64,000 nt of DNA, from contig CAYVUB010000005.1 in NCBI GenBank assembly GCA_964454675.1, positions 1-64,000 of the forward strand, given 5' to 3'. This DNA is from CAYVUB01 sp964454675 (GTDB lineage Bacteria > Bacteroidota > Bacteroidia > Flavobacteriales > Flavobacteriaceae). Positions 36,643 to 45,584 of this stretch are shown here, in pieces (within the stretch, counting starts at the first letter, position 1; every line of letters starts with the position of its first letter). Both the position numbers and the translations under genes were made by a program. Under the pieces are notes generated by a model, which was given only the letters and a program-made list of their open reading frames with translations, was not told the DNA's origin and searched no databases.

Positions 36643-36792
36643 AGAATAATAATCATTAATTATACTATTCGCAAAAAAAATAAGATAAATGTAATATTGT
36701 TTGATTTTTTTATGAAAAACAAGCGGGTTTGTAGTATTGTAAGTGATTTTTTTGTACATTGTGTGTTAATTAATCTTAAAAACACTTTATTT

Positions 36793-38265
36793 ATGAAAAA
36801 AATTACATTATTTCTTTTTTCTATGTGTCTTGCTGTCTTTACCTGGCAAGGTAATGCACAGTTTACGTTTCCACCGGCAGGCCCTGTAAATGTGCCGGGT
36901 GGTGTAGCAGGAACGCAAACCGTCAGTATAAATGATGCAGCAAATTCTGCCGGTGTGCCAGCGGGTACCTATCCAAACTTTATCATAACCGTAAGCTGGA
37001 GTGACACAGGTTTTGGTGATACCGCTTGGTCAATTGAAGCAGGAGTTGACGTAGTTACAGCAGAAGGGACTGTGCTTGTTGGACCTCCACCAACGTCCGG
37101 AGGTGCAAATAGTTCAGCTTCGACTACACTCACATTTTCCGGAAATTTTGCCGGTAGTGGTTATGACCCCACTGTAGATGGTACATTTGACTTGGTATTA
37201 TATCAAGATTATACAAATTCAGAAGCAATATGGGACAATATTACGGTACAGATTATACCTTCAATGGAAGCACCTGAATGTGCTACTGCTCCTATAACTC
37301 CTGCGGATGCCGAGACCGGTGTTGATGCAGATGGATTTACTTTAAGCTGGACAGCTCCGGCATCAGGACCTGCTCCTACGTCCTACAATATATATGTAGG
37401 AACGGATCCCGGAACACTTGAATTGGTATTTGAAGGAGTGGAAGAAACAGAAATAGAAGTTACAGCCGGTTATGATACAACATATTACTGGCAGGTAAGG
37501 CCTGTAAATATAAACACAGAGGCAACAGGTTGCCCTGTATGGAGTTTTACAACAGATATATGTACCATCTGTCCGGCAAATGATGATTGTGGCAATGCAA
37601 CAAGTATTGTACAAGAAACAGGTATAGTAACTGCAGCGGAAGCTACTCCAACAGCAGGGACAATTGAAAATGCAACGAACTCTGGTTTGCCTGCCGAGAC
37701 ATGTGCTGGTTGGACTGGTACTGCTAATGATGATGTTTGGTATTCATTTGTAGCATTAACTGAAACGGTTAATATTACTTATGAAGCAACCGGAACAGCT
37801 TTTGATATGGTTATTCAGTTATATTCCGGTGTATGTGGTTCGTTAGTTGTTGAAGACTGTGCGGATGCTACTGTAACAACACCACCAATTGTTGAAGAAA
37901 TTCAAGCAACAGGTCTAACAGTAGGGGATACTTATTATACAAGAATATATCAGTATGGCACGGCCACAACTACCGGTAAATCTTTTAATGTGAAAATATG
38001 GTCGCCTGAGATATTATCTGTTGATGATTTTAACAACAATGGGTTTACATATTTCCCTAACCCTGTTAAAAACACATTACAGTTAAATGCACAAAGCAAC
38101 ATACAGAATGTGTCTGTCTTTAACATATTAGGTCAGGAGGTTTTAAGAACCGCTCCTAATAGAATAGATAGCGAACTTGATATGTCAAGCTTACAAACCG
38201 GTGCTTACTTTGTAAAAGTAACCATCAATGACAGAACAGAAACTGTAAGAGTAATTAAACAATAA
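36793..38265 (+). CDS. T9SS cargo protein 3 (FN3-like module)
   Basis: The ATG at 36793 gives a 490-residue protein starting with a clear signal peptide (MKKITLFLFSMCLAVFTWQG, cleaved after GNAQ). An in-frame ATG at 36697 would put 32 odd residues ahead of it and was rejected. It contains an N-terminal beta domain, an FN3-like module (FTLSWTAPASGPAPTSYNIY), a pre-peptidase-like region (DVWYSFVALTETVNI) and a sorting domain (TYFPNPVKNTLQLNAQ to TVRVIKQ). It is a shorter paralogue of the two genes upstream and lacks their shared DYYNLQWPAAG module. Confidence 0.87.
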   Translation: MKKITLFLFSMCLAVFTWQGNAQFTFPPAGPVNVPGGVAGTQTVSINDAANSAGVPAGTYPNFIITVSWSDTGFGDTAWSIEAGVDVVTAEGTVLVGPPPTSGGANSSASTTLTFSGNFAGSGYDPTVDGTFDLVLYQDYTNSEAIWDNITVQIIPSMEAPECATAPITPADAETGVDADGFTLSWTAPASGPAPTSYNIYVGTDPGTLELVFEGVEETEIEVTAGYDTTYYWQVRPVNINTEATGCPVWSFTTDICTICPANDDCGNATSIVQETGIVTAAEATPTAGTIENATNSGLPAETCAGWTGTANDDVWYSFVALTETVNITYEATGTAFDMVIQLYSGVCGSLVVEDCADATVTTPPIVEEIQATGLTVGDTYYTRIYQYGTATTTGKSFNVKIWSPEILSVDDFNNNGFTYFPNPVKNTLQLNAQSNIQNVSVFNILGQEVLRTAPNRIDSELDMSSLQTGAYFVKVTINDRTETVRVIKQ

Positions 38266-38286
38266 AATATTCTATTTAGAATTTTC

Positions 38287-38320
38287 AAAAGCCGCTCCCG
38301 AGACTTCGGGAGTGGCTTTT
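38287..38320 (+). terminator. Terminator after T9SS gene 3
   Basis: AAAAGCCGCTCCCGA pairs with TTCGGGAGTGGCTTTT (one wobble) over a short GAC loop, followed by GTCTTTT. Confidence 0.88.
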
Positions 38321-38334
38321 GTCTTTTATTTAAT

Positions 38335-38342
38335 TACCTTTG
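38335..38342 (+). promoter_or_regulatory. -7 box TACCTTTG ahead of the GT2 operon
   Basis: It matches TAnnTTTG and lies only 6 bp before the ATG at 38349, so the 5' leader would be very short, as often seen in this phylum. Confidence 0.5.
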
Positions 38343-38348
38343 CTTTAT

Positions 38349-39356
38349 ATGGAAACATTGTACTTTTCTTTTGTTATCCCCGTGTTCAACAGACCCGATG
38401 AGGTTGGTGAGCTCTTGTATAGTTTTACAAAGCTTGAAGGTGATTTTCAATATGAGATTGTAATTATAGAAGACGGCTCAACCATAGCATCAAAAGATAT
38501 AGTTGATGGTTATTCGGGAAAATTAAATATTAGTTATCATTACAAGAAAAACACAGGTCCCGGAGATTCCAGAAACTACGGAATGACAAAAGCGCAAGGC
38601 AATTATTTTATCATTTTGGATTCTGATTGTTTGCTGCCGCCACAGTATTTGACAGAAGTAAACAATAGACTGCAAACTCACTATGTTGATTGTTATGGTG
38701 GCCCCGATGCGGCGCATTCATCGTTTACAAATATTCAAAAAGCTATCAATTTTTCGATGACGTCGTTTATTACCACCGGTGGTATTCGGGGCGGAAGACA
38801 ATCAGATGATAAGTTTCAACCCAGAAGTTTTAATATGGGATTGTCAAAGGCGGCTTTTGAAACTTCGGGCGGCTTTGGGGTTATTCATCCCGGCGAAGAC
38901 CCCGATTTATCCATAAGGCTGCATAAACTGGGCTTTAAAACAATGCTTTTCAACAACGCATTTGTATATCATAAACGCCGCGTTTCGTGGGAAAAATTTT
39001 ACCAACAGGTACATAAATTTGGCTTGGTACGACCAATCATCAATAGTTGGCATCCCGAAACCGAACGCTTCCTGTTTTGGTTTCCGGCGTTATTCTTTTT
39101 AGGATTTATGACAGCCGTGTGTTTGTCGCTTTTTGGGTGGTATTTACCAATAATGGTGTATGCCGTTTATTTTGTTATTGCATTTTTTATGGCGTTTTGG
39201 CAATCAAAAAGCGTAATTGTTGCAGTATTGTCCATAGCTGCTGTGTGTATCCAGTTTTTTGGATATGGCTATGGATTTTTAAAATCTACATTTTATATTA
39301 AACTGCTGAAACGCCAACCGGAAAAACAGTTTCCAAAACTATTTTTTAAGAACTGA
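38349..39356 (+). CDS. Family 2 glycosyltransferase
   Basis: The 335-residue protein has a GT-A domain: FSFVIPVFNRPDEVGELL at the start, VIIEDGST near residue 39, NTGPGDSRNYGMTKAQGNYF near 64 and the metal-binding DSD in ILDSDCLLPP near 91, then HPGEDPDLSIRLHKLGFKT near 183. Two or three C-terminal membrane segments (about 238-315) anchor it. The acceptor is unknown. The ATG at 38349 is preferred to a TTG three codons earlier. Its stop overlaps the start of the YbbR gene by 1 bp. Confidence 0.87.
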   Translation: METLYFSFVIPVFNRPDEVGELLYSFTKLEGDFQYEIVIIEDGSTIASKDIVDGYSGKLNISYHYKKNTGPGDSRNYGMTKAQGNYFIILDSDCLLPPQYLTEVNNRLQTHYVDCYGGPDAAHSSFTNIQKAINFSMTSFITTGGIRGGRQSDDKFQPRSFNMGLSKAAFETSGGFGVIHPGEDPDLSIRLHKLGFKTMLFNNAFVYHKRRVSWEKFYQQVHKFGLVRPIINSWHPETERFLFWFPALFFLGFMTAVCLSLFGWYLPIMVYAVYFVIAFFMAFWQSKSVIVAVLSIAAVCIQFFGYGYGFLKSTFYIKLLKRQPEKQFPKLFFKN

Positions 39357-40321
39357 TGAATGTTATAAAATCAAAAATCATAAAATCAATTAAGAACAAG
39401 AAACTCAATGTATTTGTTTTCTTTTTCTTGCTGGCATTCTTTTTTTTAATTATAGTTAAATTATCAAATAGTTATACAGAAACGGTTCAGCTGCGTGTGG
39501 TAATAAAAAACCTTCCTCAGGAGCATAAAGTATTTGTTGACAGTAATCAAACAATAGCTGTGAAAATCAAAGCACACGGTTTCAAACTACTGTCTTTAAG
39601 TGTTTTTAAGCCTCGCCTTGTCATCGATTTTAAAACAGATATTGTACTGAATAACAACAGTTATGTGTGGTCGTCAAACCACTCGATGCAAAACATTGTC
39701 ACGGCTTTGGGTAATGTTAGCGAAATCGTTTTGGTACAACCCGATTCGCTTGTGTTTTCATTTGAAACTATGACCGTAAAAAAAATCCCTGTAATTTTTA
39801 ATAGTGATATAAAAATGCTTCCGGGATATGATATATCGGGCGATATTGCGGTAAGCCCCGATTCTGTAATTGTTGTAGGTTCAAGCAGGCACGTATCAGA
39901 AATTAATGACATTTCAACCCGGATTTTAAAATTAAAGGATGTACATTCAGATTTTAAATATGTAATAGGCATACATCCATCTGAAAATTTACGGCAATTG
40001 GATTTGTCCCATGAACATGTGGAAATATCTGCAAAAGTGGAAAAATATACCGAAGGTATTTTTGATATTCCCGTAACGGTTACAAATTTGCCCGATACCT
40101 TACGTATCAGTGTTTTTCCAAAAACAATTTCTGTAGCATATTATGTAAGCCTTGAAAATTACAAATACATCAAGCCTTCCGGTTTTAAGATAGAGTGTGA
40201 TTATAACACCATTTTAAATACAGAGCAAACATTTTTGATACCGGAACTTGTTCAATATCCCGAACAGGTGAAACGCACAAGGCTTAAAAACAGTAAGGTA
40301 GAATTTATTTTAATACGGTAA
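39356..40321 (+). CDS. YbbR-domain protein
   Basis: The 321-residue protein has one N-terminal membrane segment (about residues 20-36) and then repeated YbbR-like beta modules (VQLRVVIKNLPQEHKVFVDS; TVKKIPVIFNSDIKMLPGYD; GIFDIPVTVTNLPDTLRISV). In Firmicutes such proteins (CdaR) control a diadenylate cyclase, but no cyclase gene is in this window. It is wedged between the GT2 gene and coaE (1-bp gap), an arrangement pointing to one operon. Confidence 0.8.
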   Translation: MNVIKSKIIKSIKNKKLNVFVFFFLLAFFFLIIVKLSNSYTETVQLRVVIKNLPQEHKVFVDSNQTIAVKIKAHGFKLLSLSVFKPRLVIDFKTDIVLNNNSYVWSSNHSMQNIVTALGNVSEIVLVQPDSLVFSFETMTVKKIPVIFNSDIKMLPGYDISGDIAVSPDSVIVVGSSRHVSEINDISTRILKLKDVHSDFKYVIGIHPSENLRQLDLSHEHVEISAKVEKYTEGIFDIPVTVTNLPDTLRISVFPKTISVAYYVSLENYKYIKPSGFKIECDYNTILNTEQTFLIPELVQYPEQVKRTRLKNSKVEFILIR

Positions 40322-40322
40322 C

Positions 40323-40919
40323 ATGGCAAAAGTAATAGGACTTACAGGCGGAATAGGCAGCGGAAAATCTACGGTAGCCAAGATGTTTGAAAATCTGGGC
40401 GTTCCGGTTTATATTGCAGACGAGCGTGCAAAATTGCTGATGGATACTTCTGCCGAAATAAAACAGCAGCTCATAGCGCTATTTGGTGACAGTGCATACA
40501 CGGTTCAGGGACTTGACAGGGCTTTTATTGCTTCAAAAATATTCAGTAATAAAGAACTTTTGACAAAGATGAATGCTATTGTGCACCCTAAAGTTGGCGA
40601 AGATTTTAATGACTGGCTTACACAACAAAAAACACCATATATTATAAAAGAAGCCGCCATAATTTTTGAAAACAATCAACAAGCATACTACGATTATATT
40701 ATAACGGTAACATCTCCGGTAAACGAGCGTATAAAACGGGTTGTAAAACGCGATAAAAAATCGGAAGAGCAAATAAAAGCAATCGTAAACAACCAGCTTA
40801 CGGATGAAGAAAAAATTAAACTATCTGATTTTGTTATTGTTAACAAGCGGCTTGATGATACCCGAAAGAAGGTAGTAAAACTTCATAAAAAACTTTTAAA
40901 ACTTATAGAGTCTGTCTAA
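40323..40919 (+). CDS. coaE: Dephospho-CoA kinase
   Basis: CoaE phosphorylates dephospho-CoA in the last step of CoA synthesis. The 198-residue protein shows the P-loop LTGGIGSGKSTVAKMFENLG near residue 6, VYIADERAK near 30, MNAIVHPKV near 81 and VTSPVNERIKRVVKRD near 128. The last codons (ESV and stop) lie inside the left end of a palindromic element, so the true ancestral C-terminus may have been different. Confidence 0.94.
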   Translation: MAKVIGLTGGIGSGKSTVAKMFENLGVPVYIADERAKLLMDTSAEIKQQLIALFGDSAYTVQGLDRAFIASKIFSNKELLTKMNAIVHPKVGEDFNDWLTQQKTPYIIKEAAIIFENNQQAYYDYIITVTSPVNERIKRVVKRDKKSEEQIKAIVNNQLTDEEKIKLSDFVIVNKRLDDTRKKVVKLHKKLLKLIESV

Positions 40920-41068
40920 ATTTTATTTATTGGCTTTCTTATGATGATTTTTGGCTGCGACTTTGTTAAATTTTAATACAATAGCTCTGCTATTCTATAA
41001 AAATTTGTCTTGTCTCGCTCAAAAACCCTTTAATAATAAATCTCAAAAACAAAACTTAGATAAACTCT
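40907..41068. repeat. 162-bp full-length imperfect palindrome (MITE-like)
   Basis: The outer 18 bp AGAGTCTGTCTAAATTTT match the inverted right end (41051-41068) at 15 positions. The exact centre is AATAGC-TCT-GCTATT (40980-40994), and arms such as GATTTTTGGCTGCGAC find partial partners across the centre. The palindrome spans from the coaE stop region to 82 bp before the histidine kinase. Confidence 0.8.
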
Positions 41069-41094
41069 GATAAAACCTGAATTTTAACATTTTT

Positions 41095-41142
41095 GTTAAT
41101 GTAAGGTTAAAGCAGACGACTGCTAAATGTTAAAATGTTAAA
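41095..41142 (+). promoter_or_regulatory. Cluster of GTTAA direct repeats upstream of the two-component system
   Basis: GTTAA occurs at 41095, 41106, 41129 and 41137; the last two lie in a back-to-back pair of AATGTTAA (41126-41141). An 11-bp inverted repeat (TTTTAACATTT 41082-41092 with 41125-41135) overlaps it. Spacing close to one helical turn suits an OmpR-family regulator, possibly autoregulation. Confidence 0.4.
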
Positions 41143-41150
41143 TTTGAACG

Positions 41151-42734
41151 ATGGGTAAAAAGCTATTCATTATGTTGGTGGTTTTGATGAGTTTGTCACT
41201 CATCGGGATTATTTTCGTTCAGGTTTACTTTATTGATAAAAGTTTGACCAACGAAGAAAAACAGTTCACATTGAACGTTAAACGTTCTATAAGTTATGTG
41301 TCCAATACCATACAAAATGACGAAATAGACAGGTACTACAATGCCGGGATGTACAAACTGAGCCAACACATTGAGGAAGGCGGAAAACCTGATACAACCT
41401 TTATAAAACAACTGTCTATTAACCGTCAGGATGATACCGCCAACCAAACCATTGTATATAGTAATGGGATTCTGGAAGAAAGCTTTAAAGTGCCGTCAAT
41501 GTTCTTTGATATTAGTTTAGACAGTATAAGCTTAAACCTTATTTCGAGTCAAAAATCAATTAAAATTTATGAAACAAAATCTATTGACGGAAGCATAAAT
41601 TTAAGCCCGGAGCAAGAGTTTGTAACCTTCTCAAATCTTGATGATATTTCAAAAAAGATGTTTAAGGAAGGTATAAAATTTCAATTGGATTACCTGCCTA
41701 TATACAAACGCATAACAGCCGATGAAATTAAAAGACGGTTGGCGTTGAAGCTCAATAATGAAGGCATAGACATCGATTTTGAATTTGCGGTTTATGACAA
41801 TGATATGGCAACCAAAGTGCAGTCAAGTAATTTTGAATTTGATAATGAAACCACTTACGGAATCCCCATATTTACAAGTGAAAACAATGCCAGCAGATAC
41901 AAGCTGTATGTAAATTTTCCTGAGAGAAACAAATTTTTGTTTTCGTCCTTATTGGGTATGACCATGTTATCTGTTTTATTTACGCTTATCATCATCCTGG
42001 CATACACAAGTGCTATATACCAGTTGATAAAGCAACGTCAGATTTCTCAAATCAAGACAGACTTTATCAACAATATGACACACGAGTTTAAGACACCCAT
42101 AGCAACTATAAACCTTGCTCTGGATGCCATAAAGAACCCTAAAATAGTTGGCGATCAGGAAAAAGTAGCACGCTACCTGAAGATGATTAAAGATGAAAAC
42201 AAACGTATGCACGCACAGGTTGAAAACGTACTTAGAATATCTAAACTTGAAAAAAACGAATTAAATATAGGTAAAGAACGGGTAAAACTACATGATTTAA
42301 TTGAAGATGCCATAACGCATGTAGAATTAATGGTCGAAGATCGCCGGGGCTATGTAAAATGTCATTTTAACGCTCAAAAATCATCGGTGCTGGCAAATGA
42401 AACTCACTTTACCAATGTAATTGTAAATATATTGGACAATGCCATTAAGTATTCTGATGATGTGCCAAAAATTGATGTTATCACAGAAAACGCAGGCAAT
42501 AACATCCTGTTGAAAGTTACAGATCAAGGTAACGGAATGTCAAAACAAGTACAAAAGCGCATTTTTGAAAAGTTTTACAGAGAACATACAGGAAACGTAC
42601 ATAACGTTAAAGGTCACGGCTTAGGCTTGGCTTACGTTAAGCGAATAGTAGAAGACCATCAAGGTCACATATCAGTAGAAAGTGAAAAAGGAAAAGGCAG
42701 CACTTTTATAATTAAGCTGCCATTAATATCATAA
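41151..42734 (+). CDS. rprX: Sensor histidine kinase, RprX-like
   Basis: The 527-residue protein has membrane segments at about 7-27 and 265-288 flanking a periplasmic sensor region. A HisKA domain has FINNMTHEFKTPIATI with His311 as phosphate site, and the ATPase domain has NILDNAIKYS, VTDQGNGMSK and GHGLGLAYVKRI. No HAMP domain is evident. The partner regulator follows 4 bp later. The RprX name rests on resemblance to the Bacteroides RprX/RprY pair; the signal is unknown. Confidence 0.85.
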   Translation: MGKKLFIMLVVLMSLSLIGIIFVQVYFIDKSLTNEEKQFTLNVKRSISYVSNTIQNDEIDRYYNAGMYKLSQHIEEGGKPDTTFIKQLSINRQDDTANQTIVYSNGILEESFKVPSMFFDISLDSISLNLISSQKSIKIYETKSIDGSINLSPEQEFVTFSNLDDISKKMFKEGIKFQLDYLPIYKRITADEIKRRLALKLNNEGIDIDFEFAVYDNDMATKVQSSNFEFDNETTYGIPIFTSENNASRYKLYVNFPERNKFLFSSLLGMTMLSVLFTLIIILAYTSAIYQLIKQRQISQIKTDFINNMTHEFKTPIATINLALDAIKNPKIVGDQEKVARYLKMIKDENKRMHAQVENVLRISKLEKNELNIGKERVKLHDLIEDAITHVELMVEDRRGYVKCHFNAQKSSVLANETHFTNVIVNILDNAIKYSDDVPKIDVITENAGNNILLKVTDQGNGMSKQVQKRIFEKFYREHTGNVHNVKGHGLGLAYVKRIVEDHQGHISVESEKGKGSTFIIKLPLIS

Positions 42735-42738
42735 AATT

Positions 42739-43449
42739 ATGGAAGAAACAAATAAAAAAATTCTGTTAGTAGAAGATGATCCGAATTTTGGAACCGTATT
42801 AAAAGACTATTTGACCATGAATGACTATGACGTTGTTCATGCAAAAAACGGTATGGAAGGTTTTGAAAAGTTTAAAAAAGGCGATTATGATTTATGTATT
42901 CTGGATGTGATGATGCCTTATAAGGACGGATTTACCCTTGCTAAAGAAATACGCGAGAAAAATACCGAAGTGCCTATAATTTTCTTAACCGCAAAAGCCA
43001 TGAAAGAAGACGTGCTTAAAGGTTATAAAGTAGGAGCAGACGACTATCTTAACAAGCCTTTTGACAGCGAAGTCTTACTGATGAAAATTAAAGCCATCAT
43101 GCAGCGTAAAGCTACCGAAACAGTAGCAGACAGCAAGCAGTTTGAATTTAAAATAGGAAATTTTGAATTAAACTCAAAACTTCGTTTTTTAAGATATAAA
43201 GGCGAAGAACCGGTAAAGTTATCACCAAAAGAAAACGAACTGCTGCGTATGCTGGCGTTACACGAAAACGATTTGATGCCGCGTGAGTTAGCGTTAACCA
43301 AAATTTGGAGAGACGATAATTACTTTACATCACGAAGTATGGATGTATATATCGCCAAGCTGCGTAAATACTTAAAACTTGACGAGAATGTTGAAATTTT
43401 AAACATTCACGGCGAAGGTTTCAGGCTGGTAGTCAATCAAGGCGTATAA
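42739..43449 (+). CDS. rprY: OmpR-family response regulator, RprY-like
   Basis: The 236-residue protein has a receiver domain with acidic pocket VEDD near residue 11, phospho-acceptor Asp56 in LCILDVMMP and Lys106 in DDYLNKPF. The C-terminal winged helix contains LSPKENELLRMLALHEND and YFTSRSMDVYIAKLRKYL. DVMMPYKDGFTLAKEIR and IPIIFLTAK-type wording is like Bacteroides RprY. Candidate binding sites lie upstream of the kinase gene. Confidence 0.88.
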   Translation: MEETNKKILLVEDDPNFGTVLKDYLTMNDYDVVHAKNGMEGFEKFKKGDYDLCILDVMMPYKDGFTLAKEIREKNTEVPIIFLTAKAMKEDVLKGYKVGADDYLNKPFDSEVLLMKIKAIMQRKATETVADSKQFEFKIGNFELNSKLRFLRYKGEEPVKLSPKENELLRMLALHENDLMPRELALTKIWRDDNYFTSRSMDVYIAKLRKYLKLDENVEILNIHGEGFRLVVNQGV

Positions 43450-43470
43450 CTGCCTGAGTTTATCATACAA

Positions 43471-43498
43471 AAAAAGCCTATCAATTTGATAGGCTTTT
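43471..43498. terminator. Bidirectional terminator between rprY-like and csp genes
   Basis: AAAAGCCTATCAA pairs perfectly with TTGATAGGCTTTT, with A and T runs on both sides, between two convergent genes. Confidence 0.88.
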
Positions 43499-43522
43499 CT
43501 TTTCTCTAAAAATATTGAAATA

Positions 43523-43714
43523 TTAGATAACTTTTACGTTTACTGCGTTCAATCCTTTTTTTCCGTCTTGTAAATCGAATTCAACTGCATCACCTTCACG
43601 AACTTCATCGATTAAACCTGAAACATGCACAAAATGTTCTTTGTTGTTTCCATCTTCTGTAATGAATCCAAAACCTTTTGAATCATTGAAGAATTTTACT
43701 GTACCTTTATTCAT
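43523..43714 (-). CDS. Cold-shock domain protein
   Basis: The 63-residue CspA-type protein is a single nucleic-acid-binding OB fold: MNKGTVKFFNDSKGFGFIT holds RNP-1 (KGFGFI) and HFVHVSGL is RNP-2. It probably acts as an RNA chaperone. The gene is monocistronic, with a -7 box at 43741-43748. Confidence 0.95.
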   Translation of the reverse strand: MNKGTVKFFNDSKGFGFITEDGNNKEHFVHVSGLIDEVREGDAVEFDLQDGKKGLNAVNVKVI

Positions 43715-43740
43715 AATAAATATTAATGTTAATTAAGGTG

Positions 43741-43748
43741 CAAATGTA
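43741..43748 (-). promoter_or_regulatory. -7 box TACATTTG of the cold-shock gene
   Basis: Read on the minus strand it matches TAnnTTTG, 26 bp before the ATG at 43714. Confidence 0.55.
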
Positions 43749-43800
43749 CTGTTAATTAATTGAAATACAGGTTATTTTATTTTTTTATTTTATTTTTATT

Positions 43801-44721
43801 TCAAAAACGTCTTTCAATGCCTTTGTGTTCAATGTGTTGAATAATATTTTCAACCGGGTCAAGATAATCAAACCAGGTAATATTTGGGTCTTTTTTAAAC
43901 CAGGTAAGCTGCCGTTTTGCAAATCGGCGTGTATTTTTCTTTATTTCTGATACGGCAAAATCCAAAGTCCATTCGCCATTTAAATACTTAAAAAGTTCGC
44001 TGTAACCAACGGTGTTTAACGCATTCAAATGCTGATGATGTTGTAATGACGTTACTTCATCAAGCAATTCGTCGCTCACCATTTGGTCAACACGTTTGTT
44101 AATCCGGTCGTAAATAACGGTTCTGCCGGCAGTTAAACCAATGCTTACGGTGTTAAAAAAACGTTTTGGTTTTTCCTTATTCAAAAAACCAGAATAGGGT
44201 AGCTGCGTGCCAATACAAATTTCCAAAGCTCTGATAACTCTGTGCGGATTGTCAATGGCAATGGTTTGGTACGATTGTAAATCCAGCTGTTTTAACTGTT
44301 CTTGTAAGGATTCTAAACCTTCAGATACTAATCGTGCATTTAAATCTTCACGAATGGTAGCATCTACATTGGGAAAATCATCCAAACCTTTGGTTACGGC
44401 ATCCACATACAATCCCGAGCCGCCAACCATTACCACCACATCATTTTTCTTAAAAAGAACCTCCAAAAGATGAAGCGCATCTTTTTCAAAAGCACCTACA
44501 TTGTAGGATTCCTGTATGGATTTATGATGAATAAAATGATGCTTTGCCTGTGATAATTCTTCCGCTGTTGGCACCGCTGTGCCAATATGCATTTCTTTAA
44601 AGAACTGTCTGGAATCGGCAGAAATAATTTCGGTGTTATAATGGTTTGCCAGTTTAATTGCTAAAGCCGTTTTCCCGATGGCCGTTGGTCCAATAACAGA
44701 AATAAGTGTTTTAGTTGTCAT
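43801..44721 (-). CDS. miaA: tRNA dimethylallyltransferase
   Basis: MiaA adds the isopentenyl group to A37 of tRNAs reading UNN codons. The 306-residue protein has the P-loop VIGPTAIGKTALAIKLA near residue 9, IISADSRQFFKEMHIGT near 33, HHFIHHKSIQESYNVGAF near 65 and VGGSGLYVDAVTKGL near 101. The ATG at 44721 was preferred to a TTG two codons earlier. Its start overlaps the end of the channel gene by 11 bp. Confidence 0.95.
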   Translation of the reverse strand: MTTKTLISVIGPTAIGKTALAIKLANHYNTEIISADSRQFFKEMHIGTAVPTAEELSQAKHHFIHHKSIQESYNVGAFEKDALHLLEVLFKKNDVVVMVGGSGLYVDAVTKGLDDFPNVDATIREDLNARLVSEGLESLQEQLKQLDLQSYQTIAIDNPHRVIRALEICIGTQLPYSGFLNKEKPKRFFNTVSIGLTAGRTVIYDRINKRVDQMVSDELLDEVTSLQHHQHLNALNTVGYSELFKYLNGEWTLDFAVSEIKKNTRRFAKRQLTWFKKDPNITWFDYLDPVENIIQHIEHKGIERRF

Positions 44722-45547
44722 CTTCAAGTTTATGTCCGCATTTTCTGCAATATTTGGAATCGTTCATGATGATATCTGTACCACAATTGCCACATGAACT
44801 ATCGGTTTCGTTAAACTTTCGTTTACTTGCATACGAGTATTCGGCAGTTACAATTCCTGTAGGTACCGCAATAATGCCGTAACCTATAATCATAATAACG
44901 GTTGCTATCATTTGCCCCAATGGGGTTTGCGGTGTAATATCGCCAAAACCGACGGTGGTAAGCGTTACAATACACCAGTAAATGCTTTTCGGGATGCTTT
45001 CAAATCCATTTTGATGACCTTCAACAAGATACATGATGGTGCCTAAGATTATGGAAATGATAAATACAAAAAAGATGAAAATAAAAATCTTTGAACGGCT
45101 GTTTTTTAAAGCCCGTAACAGATTGTTGGATTCGCCTACAAACCTGATAAGTTTTAAAATTCTGAAAATACGCAGTAAACGCAAGGCTCTGAAAACCGAT
45201 AAAAATTGTGAGTCTAAAATAAAGAATGACAGGTATTTGGGTAGTGTGGAAAGCAAATCGACAATACCGTAAAAACTGAAAACATACTTTTTGGGCTGGT
45301 TAACGCTTATGATTCTCAGGATATACTCTATGCTGAATAATATGGTGATAACCCATTCAGAAACATTAAAAAACGAGTGGTATTTTTGGTCGTAAGACTG
45401 CACACTTTCGAGCATAATGATGATAATACTGTAAAGAATAGCAACCAGTAAAATAATGTCAAAAAGCTTTCCTGCCGGTGTGTGCGTACCATAAATAATT
45501 TCGTGGATTTTTGCTCTCCAGCCGGTTATTTTGCTCGTTTGTTTCAT
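44711..45547 (-). CDS. Voltage-gated-type potassium channel with C-terminal zinc ribbon
   Basis: The 278-residue protein has six membrane segments. S4 carries regularly spaced arginines (RALRLLRIFRILKLIRF, near 119) and the pore has the K+ filter TVGFGD near 200. The tail has two CxxC pairs (CGNCGTDIIMNDSKYCRKCG) forming a likely zinc ribbon. Such Kv-like ion-transport proteins conduct K+ in the inner membrane; the ribbon's role is unknown. It overlaps miaA by 11 bp. Confidence 0.9.
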   Translation of the reverse strand: MKQTSKITGWRAKIHEIIYGTHTPAGKLFDIILLVAILYSIIIIMLESVQSYDQKYHSFFNVSEWVITILFSIEYILRIISVNQPKKYVFSFYGIVDLLSTLPKYLSFFILDSQFLSVFRALRLLRIFRILKLIRFVGESNNLLRALKNSRSKIFIFIFFVFIISIILGTIMYLVEGHQNGFESIPKSIYWCIVTLTTVGFGDITPQTPLGQMIATVIMIIGYGIIAVPTGIVTAEYSYASKRKFNETDSSCGNCGTDIIMNDSKYCRKCGHKLEDDN

Positions 45548-45584
45548 AAATCCAAATGTAGTAAAGATTTGGTTACTTTTTTAA

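Larger units (their letters stand above)
36010..36792. other. 783-bp stretch between T9SS genes 2 and 3: terminator, two repeat copies and a gene relic
   Basis: In order it holds a terminator (36036-36068), two tandem copies of the GCTTCGCCGG repeat (36068-36446), a tail with CCTCGGAATGAC near 36523, the decayed end of a T9SS gene (36545-36642), and an AT-rich leader for gene 3. Confidence 0.8.
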
